NCBI GenBank assembly: GCA_023807065.1
Contig: JAJJLU010000796.1
Location: 1-18,510 of the forward strand
DNA from: Isotricha intestinalis
Taxonomy: Eukaryota; Ciliophora; Litostomatea; Vestibuliferida; Isotrichidae
Direction: 5' to 3'
DNA length: 18,510 nt
Shown here: piece by piece, positions 1-5,848 of the stretch
Layout: each line of letters opens with the position of its first letter
Position numbering within the stretch: the first letter of the stretch is position 1
Translations under genes and position numbers: made by a program
Notes under the pieces: generated by a model
What the model was told of the DNA's origin: nothing
Database searches by the model: none
The model's input: only the letters and a program-made list of their open reading frames with translations

Positions 1-27
1 ATCCCCAATCCCCAATCCCCAATCCCC
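1..27. repeat. Left telomere tract, (CCCCAAT)n, G-strand (GGGGATT)n
   Basis: Four CCCC blocks occur at a strict 7-nt spacing (3-6, 10-13, 17-20, 24-27), joined by AAT. After the last block the sequence turns into ordinary AT-rich DNA (AAAATTTGATT). The C-rich strand reads 5'->3' into the chromosome, as expected at a left end. The unit GGGGATT differs from the Tetrahymena (GGGGTT) and Oxytricha (GGGGTTTT) repeats. Only about four units are present, so the tract is probably cut by the assembly rather than being the real telomere length. Confidence 0.85.
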
Positions 28-384
28 AAAATTTGATTTAATTAATTGTATTTATGTTAATTTACTAAATTATTTTGTTTTATTTTTTAAAAAGACCTAT
101 TCAAGAAGCTTTTTTTTGTTTTTGACCATTGGAATATAGTGTATCCAAAAGTGGTTTTCAATAAGTTTTATGTGGTTTTAGAAAAAGAGCAATTATATAA
201 ATAACAAAAATTGGGATAAAATATAAAAAATGAATTTACTGATATATAAAAAGAATTTTGTTTTTTAATTTAAAATATATCATCCAATTAAAAGGAAATC
301 TCCGAAAAAACTATTATCAAATTTTAAAAAAAGTAAAAATAAAGGTTAGAAAAAGATTTTTTGAAGACCAAAAGAATCTTATAA
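28..384. other. Left subtelomeric spacer, no intact gene
   Basis: This stretch is AT-rich with no ORF that looks functional. On the + strand 124-201 reads as a short protein-like frame (codons for D, H, W, N, then V/Y/P/K/V residues) that closes with TAA at 202-204 and is followed in frame by further TAA codons. It may be another piece of decayed coding DNA like the relic at 385-564, but it is too short to identify. Confidence 0.35.
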
Positions 385-564
385 AACATACCTGTTTATT
401 TAGTTAAATATTTAAATGAGTATAATGATGGAAATTAGTTGACCTTAAATTGGAAAGAAACATATTATAATAATTATAAAGAATTAAATAAAGAATATTT
501 ATATCATGGAGAAGAATTAAAAGAATATTTTGAAGATGACGAAGAAACAACACAAAAAATATTT
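385..564 (+). pseudogene. Decayed coding relic in the left subtelomere
   Basis: One + strand frame gives about 60 protein-like codons. It opens with IPVYLVKYLNEYNDGN, is cut by an in-frame TAG at 436-438, resumes with LTLNWKETYYNNYKEL and an acidic stretch, then ends at TGA 565-567. The reading seems to continue in another frame for some 30 codons (E/K/R-rich, with further stops). Residue composition is far more protein-like than the surrounding spacer. There is no start codon, and no GT...AG intron removes the TAG. I do not recognise the family. It could be the 3' remnant of a gene truncated and mutated near the telomere, or chance. Confidence 0.35.
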
Positions 565-1158
565 TGAAAAAGAAAACTTAAGAACAAAAATTTTCTGAAT
601 ATTTAGAAAATGCAAAGAAAAATAGTTTTCATGCAGGTTTTTTGAAATAAAATCCGCTGCTTGTATCCTTCTTTCTTTAGTATTTATATGACTAGTTCTA
701 TTCATATTAGACTTAATTCTTGTATAATTCGTCAAATTATATTTCGAAAAATTATTATTTTTATTAAAAGAATATGATATAAATACCTTATTATTAATAA
801 ATTATAGATGAATAATTTATATTTTTTTTATTGTCTCAAATTAAGATTCACAAAAAAGATAAAATAGATACATTTCATTTTGAATGTTGACTTAAAGAAT
901 AAAAATAATCTCCTATTAATTTCTCTATTTCTAAATTTAAAAGTAAAATTTGTTATGTTTATAACTGACATTTATTTTTAATATATATAATTTTTATTTT
1001 TTTAATTTTGAATTTAAATATTTAAAAAAATATTATTTAATAATTTTCCTTTTTATTTGATAAAATAAGTATATAAAAGAAATATATTAATTACTCATAA
1101 AAAACTTATTTGCCAACAAAAATATTTAAGAAAAATTTAATTTTTAAATACTAAAAAT
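565..1158. other. Left subtelomeric spacer, nothing identified
   Basis: About 600 bases of AT-rich spacer with many homopolymer runs. It holds only the tail of the relic just upstream. A 72-codon minus-strand frame (517-735) lies antisense to that relic and has no recognisable features, so it is treated as chance. No RNA gene was seen. Confidence 0.5.
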
Positions 1159-1866
1159 TTAACAAACACAATTTTGACATTTTTCATCATTATCTTCTTG
1201 AATAACAACCATATCATTATCAATTTTATTACTATCACTAAGAACAAAATTATCATCGGTGGAATAAAGAGAAACATTATTTACATTTTTTATCAAAGGA
1301 ATTACATGTTTAATATACAATTGTTTAACAGTTTCTTCAAATAATTTATCAACATTTTCTCCAGTAGCAGCACTAGTCTCAAAATAAAATTTAATCTTAT
1401 TTTCATGTATAAAATCATTAATTTGTTGTTCAGTAACAACTCTTTCTTTTTCAATATCTTTTTTATTTCCAACTAAAAAAATTATAATATCTTCTGAAGA
1501 ACTTTGTTCAATTTCATTAATCCAAAAAGAAAGAGAATTAAAACTTTCAATATTATTTATTGAAAACACTAAAAAAATACATAATGCACTTTTATAAAAG
1601 TTTTTAATCACTGAATGATATACTTCTTGTCCACAAGTATCCCATAATTGAATTCTTATTTTTGAATTATTTACTTTATAATTTTTCCAAGAATGATCAA
1701 AAAATAAAGTTGCTTTATAATCTTTAGTAAAAATATTATTTACTCCTCTTGATATTATACTACTTTTTCCTACTCCTGGTTCTCCTATTATAACTGTTTT
1801 AAAATTATATTCACTTGTTGTTTCCGAAGGTAATGATATTATTTCTATATGAAGGTAATCAGACAT
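1159..1866 (-). CDS. Rab-family small GTPase
   Basis: A 235-residue Ras-superfamily GTPase of Rab type, expected to cycle between GDP and GTP forms and recruit tethers on secretory or endosomal membranes. The P-loop is G28-x4-G33-K34-S35. Switch I follows DYKAT, with T53 the likely Mg-sensing threonine, but the usual Rab TIGVDF run is replaced by TLFFDH. The switch II motif is WDTCGQE (75-81), with Cys in place of the near-invariant Ala and the catalytic Gln (Q80) kept. Guanine specificity is GNKKD (133-137) and ETSA (163-166). The protein ends in C233-V-C235, a double-geranylgeranylation CxC motif, which proves that the terminal TAA is a real stop. An acidic hypervariable tail precedes it. 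The gene is divergent from its neighbour across 113 bp. The subfamily is not assigned; Rab2/4/14-like is a guess. Confidence 0.93.
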   Translation of the reverse strand: MSDYLHIEIISLPSETTSEYNFKTVIIGEPGVGKSSIISRGVNNIFTKDYKATLFFDHSWKNYKVNNSKIRIQLWDTCGQEVYHSVIKNFYKSALCIFLVFSINNIESFNSLSFWINEIEQSSSEDIIIFLVGNKKDIEKERVVTEQQINDFIHENKIKFYFETSAATGENVDKLFEETVKQLYIKHVIPLIKNVNNVSLYSTDDNFVLSDSNKIDNDMVVIQEDNDEKCQNCVC

Positions 1867-1979
1867 TTTTTAAATTTATTTTAAAAGAATGGTTTTATAA
1901 TAATTTTATTTATTTTTTTTATTACTTTTAAGCTTTTATATTTGATTTATTTTTTTTATTTTTTTTAATTGATATTTTA
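1867..1979. promoter_or_regulatory. Shared divergent intergenic region (GTPase / 429-residue gene)
   Basis: Two start codons face away from each other across 113 bp made almost only of A and T, with long T runs. Both promoters and 5' leaders must lie here. No specific motif can be defended. Similar divergent spacers lie at 5654-5848 (195 bp) and 13295-13392 (98 bp). Confidence 0.4.
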
Positions 1980-3269
1980 ATGTTAAGTGGAGCAATCGCT
2001 ATTCAATTTATAAAAAAGGAGGAAAAAAAAAGGAAAAAAAAAAGTTTAATTATTCCTTTATATTTTACTAGAGATAGAAAAAAAAAATTAGATATTGAAA
2101 TTCTCCCATCACATAATATATATGAAATTGAACGACTTTATTCTGCTGATTATTTTAATTATAAACCTAAAGAAGACCCAGAAAAGCATTTTGAATTTGT
2201 TTTAGTTGATAAAAATAATCGATTTAATGATTTTATTATAAATGATTATTTTGAACCTTTTAAATTATTAAATACACATAATTTTGATTTGTTTTATTTA
2301 CAGTTATTTACCAGAACTCATTTGAATGCAGAATCAACAATAAATCAATATTATAAAGTTGTTCCAATTGAATTAAATAGAAAAATAAATGATTCAGTTA
2401 GAAGATATAAAATTAAAAATGATAACCTATATAAATTTTCAAAAAAAAGTAATTCTTTCATAAAAATAGCTTTTACTTTAAATAATGATTCAATAGAAAT
2501 AAAAAAAAAACAAAGAAATATTTTTATTCCAATATTAAATTTAATTTCAATTGACAATTATAAAGAAAAAAATGATTATTATCAACCTTTAAGAATAAGA
2601 TTTTCAATTGTTAATAAGATTAAAGATTATATAATTGGAATATCAAAAAAAGAATATTTAATTTGGGATTCTTTAATCCATCAACAATTTGAAATAGTAA
2701 AAAAAATTCATATTTTTAATGAAGGAAAAGAAGAAATAAATAAAATATCAAGAATTAAAAGAAGTTTATTAGTCCAGTTAATGAATAAAAATAATACAAT
2801 AGAATGGAATATTTCCAATGTTGAATCTAGACAAATTTTTTGTGATGAAATCAATGATGAAAATTTAAAATTATTAATTAATTATATATCGGATTATAAA
2901 AAATCAATTTTGTTCAATCAATTTAATGAAGCTTTCGAAAATTTAAATAAATTAATAGATTTATTATCAAATAATAAAAATTTATATGAAAAAGAAGAAG
3001 ATTATGAATTTTTAGTTGATACATATAAAAAATATAAAGAAATAATATTAAAATCAAATGAAAATAATAATTTATACAATAAATTTAAAGTTGAAATACC
3101 TGATTCAATTTATATTTTTTGTTACAATAAATATTTAACTGAAATTGATAAACAACTTTCCAAAAAAAAAAAAGATATAAAAATCTCGAATAAAAACTTA
3201 TCTTTATTTTATGAAAATTCAACTTCAGATTTAATTAATTTAAATTATTGTGTTCCAATATCTGTTTAA
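1980..3269 (+). CDS. Hypothetical protein, possible PH-like domain, 429 aa
   Basis: I do not recognise a family by sequence. The N-terminus has a short hydrophobic start and a basic patch (KKEEKKRKKK, 12-21). Residues about 145-240 alternate short beta-like strands (LYKFSKK, FIKIAFTL, SIEIKKK, IFIPILNLISI, LRIRFSI, YIIGISKK) and end in a helix with a tryptophan (W229), a pattern like a pleckstrin-homology domain; this is inference from pattern alone. The C-terminal third is helical and charged, possibly coiled coil (about 280-355). There is no transmembrane segment. Lysine-rich stretches coded by A runs are open throughout. The ORF is uninterrupted and ends in TAA. It is followed 78 bp downstream by the co-oriented p24 gene. 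A peripheral membrane or trafficking role would fit the neighbours but is not shown. Confidence 0.8.
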   Translation: MLSGAIAIQFIKKEEKKRKKKSLIIPLYFTRDRKKKLDIEILPSHNIYEIERLYSADYFNYKPKEDPEKHFEFVLVDKNNRFNDFIINDYFEPFKLLNTHNFDLFYLQLFTRTHLNAESTINQYYKVVPIELNRKINDSVRRYKIKNDNLYKFSKKSNSFIKIAFTLNNDSIEIKKKQRNIFIPILNLISIDNYKEKNDYYQPLRIRFSIVNKIKDYIIGISKKEYLIWDSLIHQQFEIVKKIHIFNEGKEEINKISRIKRSLLVQLMNKNNTIEWNISNVESRQIFCDEINDENLKLLINYISDYKKSILFNQFNEAFENLNKLIDLLSNNKNLYEKEEDYEFLVDTYKKYKEIILKSNENNNLYNKFKVEIPDSIYIFCYNKYLTEIDKQLSKKKKDIKISNKNLSLFYENSTSDLINLNYCVPISV

Positions 3270-3347
3270 ATAGATTATTTAAATAATATTTTATAAATAT
3301 ATATTGAAAATTTCAAAAAAATATAAAATAAAAAATAAAAATAAAAA

Positions 3348-3992
3348 ATGATAAAATTTTCTGTTATAATAATTCCATTTATTTTTCCCTCAATAATATC
3401 AATACTTTTTAAAGTTAATGGTCAAAAAAAACAATATTGTTTCTATAAATATGGAGTTGAAAGTGAAGAAACATTATTTTTTAGTTTTTCAGTATCATCA
3501 GATAAACGTCAAACAATAAAAGCAATATTAAAAAACCGTATTACAAATAAAATATTTTATGAAAATGATAAAGCTTCAAGTGGCTCAACAACAGTAAAAG
3601 AAAAATCAAATGGATATAGAAATTATGAAATTTGTTTTTACCCAAATACAGAAGAAAAATTTTATATTTCTTTTGAAATTTATAGTCCAAATGATGATAG
3701 TGGAACAAAAAATTTAGGAACTGATAAACAAATGAAAGAAATGAATAAAGGAATGAAAGATATTAGTTTTGCTTTTAAAAATATTCATGCTAATGCTAGA
3801 CAAATTGTTGATAGAAGATTTAACCATAATAAAATTTTAAAAGAGATTATTAAATCTATTGAATATTTAACTTTTACTAAAGTTGGGATTATTGCTTTAC
3901 TTTCTTTTTTACAAATTTATACAATTACTAGATTTTTTGGAGATGAAAAAAGAGTTTCTTCAATTAAAGGAGCTTTTTCAGAAACTTTATAA
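3348..3992 (+). CDS. p24/emp24 (TMED) family cargo receptor
   Basis: A type I membrane protein of the early secretory pathway. p24 proteins cycle between ER and Golgi as hetero-oligomers and help load cargo into COPII and COPI vesicles. Visible parts in order: signal peptide (about 1-24); GOLD domain (about 28-115) with the paired cysteines C31 (in QYCFYKYG) and C96 (in YEICFYP) that form the family disulfide; a luminal helical linker (125-170); a transmembrane helix (about 176-195); and a short cytosolic tail. The tail starts with the conserved Q...RFF pattern, the FF pair at 196-197 being the usual COPII-binding motif. A dibasic KR follows at 201-202. The 214-residue length is typical. It converges on the KDEL receptor gene, which acts in the same ER-Golgi cycle. 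The alpha/beta/gamma/delta subclass is not assigned. Confidence 0.9.
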   Translation: MIKFSVIIIPFIFPSIISILFKVNGQKKQYCFYKYGVESEETLFFSFSVSSDKRQTIKAILKNRITNKIFYENDKASSGSTTVKEKSNGYRNYEICFYPNTEEKFYISFEIYSPNDDSGTKNLGTDKQMKEMNKGMKDISFAFKNIHANARQIVDRRFNHNKILKEIIKSIEYLTFTKVGIIALLSFLQIYTITRFFGDEKRVSSIKGAFSETL

Positions 3993-4217
3993 AATGGTTA
4001 AATCAACTTTTTTTTTTTTCATTAAATTAAATAAAGTATTTATTTTATTCAAAACTGCTTTTTAGAAATTTATAATTTATTAGACCTAAAAAAATGAATA
4101 AATCAGAAATTTTATTTAATGCCTCAAATTGAAGAAGAAATACATTTAAAATTGAAGTCATTTATTATAAATTAAAAAATATATAAAAGATAATATAAAA
4201 AATTTTTCATAATTAAT

Positions 4218-4898
4218 TTAAATTTTCAAATTTTTCTTTTCATCATCATTAGTGAAAGGCAATTCAGAAATAAACTGATTTTTAATATGTTTAACATACA
4301 AATAAAAGAAATCTGCATAAAGTAAAACTTGTAAAGCCCCACTAAGAACACTAACTAAAGAAAAATAATTATCATAATAATATCTATAAATCCAACTAAG
4401 TAAATAGAAAAATCTATAAGCTCCAAGAGAAGCAATATAATGTCCAGTAAATCTTTCAACACCATTATTTTTAGTTAAAATGTTAATTTGAGGAAAAATT
4501 GCAACAGATTCTAACCATAAACTAAAACTCCAAATTAATTCCCACCAATCAAATTCACTATGAATTAAAAGAGCCATTATTAAAGCAAAAGGAATTAAAT
4601 ATAAATGTGGAAAATCATCTTCTCTTTCTCTATTATATGATGAAGAGATTGTTTTATTAAATCTAAGTAAATATATTATTATTATTGTTACTGTTATAAA
4701 TGTTATTTTCATAAATGTATTGTAAAAAGAGACAAAATACATGAAAAGATCCATATAACGTGTAAGAAATACTATTAAGTATATTTCTTGCGTTTTGCAA
4801 CTTATTCCTAATGCTGACTTGTCTCTGATTAGTTTGTATATTAATATTAAAAAGGAAAGGAGATGAAGTGAGTCTGCAAGATATCTATATATATTCAT
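4218..4898 (-). CDS. ERD2: KDEL receptor (ER lumen protein-retaining receptor)
   Basis: A seven-helix Golgi receptor that binds the C-terminal KDEL-type signal of escaped ER proteins at low pH and returns them to the ER in COPI vesicles. The protein aligns along its full length with the family (226 residues, against about 212 in animals). Landmarks: the N-terminus MNIYRYLADSLH; SALGISCKTQ (28-37); TRYMDLF with R47; SLYNT-like FYNTFMK; SLWLESVAIFPQ with E130; HY at 153-154; YRFFYLLSWIYR with R162 and W169; and YADFFYLY. R47, E130, R162 and W169 correspond to ligand-binding or proton-sensing residues of the animal receptor. The tail is longer and ends in an acidic/lysine stretch. It is transcribed in the same direction as the cornichon gene, 248 bp apart. 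Confidence 0.95.
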   Translation of the reverse strand: MNIYRYLADSLHLLSFLILIYKLIRDKSALGISCKTQEIYLIVFLTRYMDLFMYFVSFYNTFMKITFITVTIIIIYLLRFNKTISSSYNREREDDFPHLYLIPFALIMALLIHSEFDWWELIWSFSLWLESVAIFPQINILTKNNGVERFTGHYIASLGAYRFFYLLSWIYRYYYDNYFSLVSVLSGALQVLLYADFFYLYVKHIKNQFISELPFTNDDEKKNLKI

Positions 4899-5146
4899 TT
4901 TTTTTAATGATTTTTTTAGAAATTATTTATGAAAAACAAATTAAGTCTTTTTCATAGTGAAAAGTATTTTTTATTTTTTTTTGGTTTTCACAATTTCTTA
5001 AAAATATTTTTTTAATATTTAATTTTGATATCTTCAAAAATTCATTTTTTCATGTATGAAATAAAAGTTTTAACAAAGATTTTTTAATAATTTAATATAT
5101 CTTAAAATTAATTAAATTAGTTTATTTAAATAAATTATAAAAAAAT

Positions 5147-5653
5147 TTAAAATAACTTAAGTATACTTAAATCCATATCTTCATCCATAGTAATACTAAA
5201 AAAAGTTAAAATTGTGATAGTTAAAGAAATGATAGATGAAATAACATAATACATAAATTTAATCTTATAAAAGAAACTAATTCTACTTGTTGTATTATAA
5301 TTTTCTTTATGATTTCCAATAATTAACGAAAAAGAATAATTTTTGGAATATAAAGAATAAATGTTATAAATAATACTAATTCCAGATATTAAAAGATAAA
5401 CCCAATTATTTGAAATCATTGACAATAAGAAAGATGCAATATTAAAATAAATTTCAAATTTAAAATACTATTTTTTTAATATTTATGATTTTACCATTTT
5501 GATATGATTACTTGTTTTTTCTAAATATTCATCTTTTCTTTGATATTCATCAATTTCTGTAAACTAATTTTTATATAATTTATTTACTATTATTATTGTC
5601 ATTACTGTCATTCCAAAAGTTGAAATAAAAAATAAAAAGTCAACAATTATCAT
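5147..5653 (-). CDS. CNIH: Cornichon/Erv14-family cargo receptor, split by two tiny introns
   Basis: Joined from three exons: 5653-5588, 5563-5495 and 5467-5147, giving 151 residues. Cornichon/Erv14 proteins are small polytopic COPII adaptors that export selected membrane proteins from the ER. Exon 1 is a hydrophobic helix from the start Met. Exon 2 holds the charged loop (EIDEYQRKDEY) matching the D/E-rich loop after helix 1 (Erv14 DLEADY). Exon 3 has hydrophobic helices (about 51-64 and 67-82), an N/Y/K loop, the charged stretch before the last helix (FFYKIKFMYY) and a final helix (about 115-138) with an acidic C-terminus (DEDMD), as in Erv14. Each exon keeps frame after GT...AG removal, and both introns hold an in-frame stop. 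The family call rests on topology and this pattern; a longer first exon with TAG read through is the alternative. Confidence 0.72.
5468..5494 (-). other. 27-nt intron 2 of the cornichon gene
   Basis: On the minus strand it begins GTAAAATCATAAA and ends AAAAAATAG. It contains an in-frame TAA. Removal fuses the exon 2 frame (...SNHIKM) to the long downstream frame through YFKFEIYFN, which restores the second membrane segment. This length is in the range of ciliate mini-introns such as those of Paramecium. Confidence 0.72.
5564..5587 (-). other. 24-nt intron 1 of the cornichon gene
   Basis: On the minus strand it begins GTAAATAAATT and ends AAAAATTAG. Its length is a multiple of three, and it carries an in-frame TAG that would stop an unspliced message. 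Removal joins ...MTIII to FTEIDEY. It resembles intron 2 at both ends (GTAAA...; AAAA...TAG). It is less certain than intron 2, because reading through gives a helix length slightly closer to yeast Erv14. Confidence 0.6.
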
Positions 5654-5848
5654 TTACTAAATTTATTATTATTAAAAATATAAAAAATAGAAAAATGGAA
5701 ATTAAAAAAATAAAATTTAAAACAACCAGTAATTAAGAATAAAAAAATTAAATTAAAAAAATCAACAATTGATAAATTTATTTAAAAAAGAAAAAATTAA
5801 TGAACTTTTTTTATTTATCATTTAAATTTAATAAAAATATTAAATAAT

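Noticed and set aside
517..735. Minus-strand 72-codon ORF
   Set aside because: It lies antisense to the + strand relic, has an F/K-rich composition typical of AT-rich noise, and shows no motif.
3883..4065. Plus-strand 60-codon ORF overlapping the end of the p24 gene
   Set aside because: It is a frame shadow of the p24 transmembrane helix followed by spacer; the p24 frame carries the conserved motifs.
5564..5566. TAG read as a sense codon in the cornichon gene
   Set aside because: The long genes need no in-frame TAG, and a short GT...AG intron with the same ends as its neighbour explains this one.
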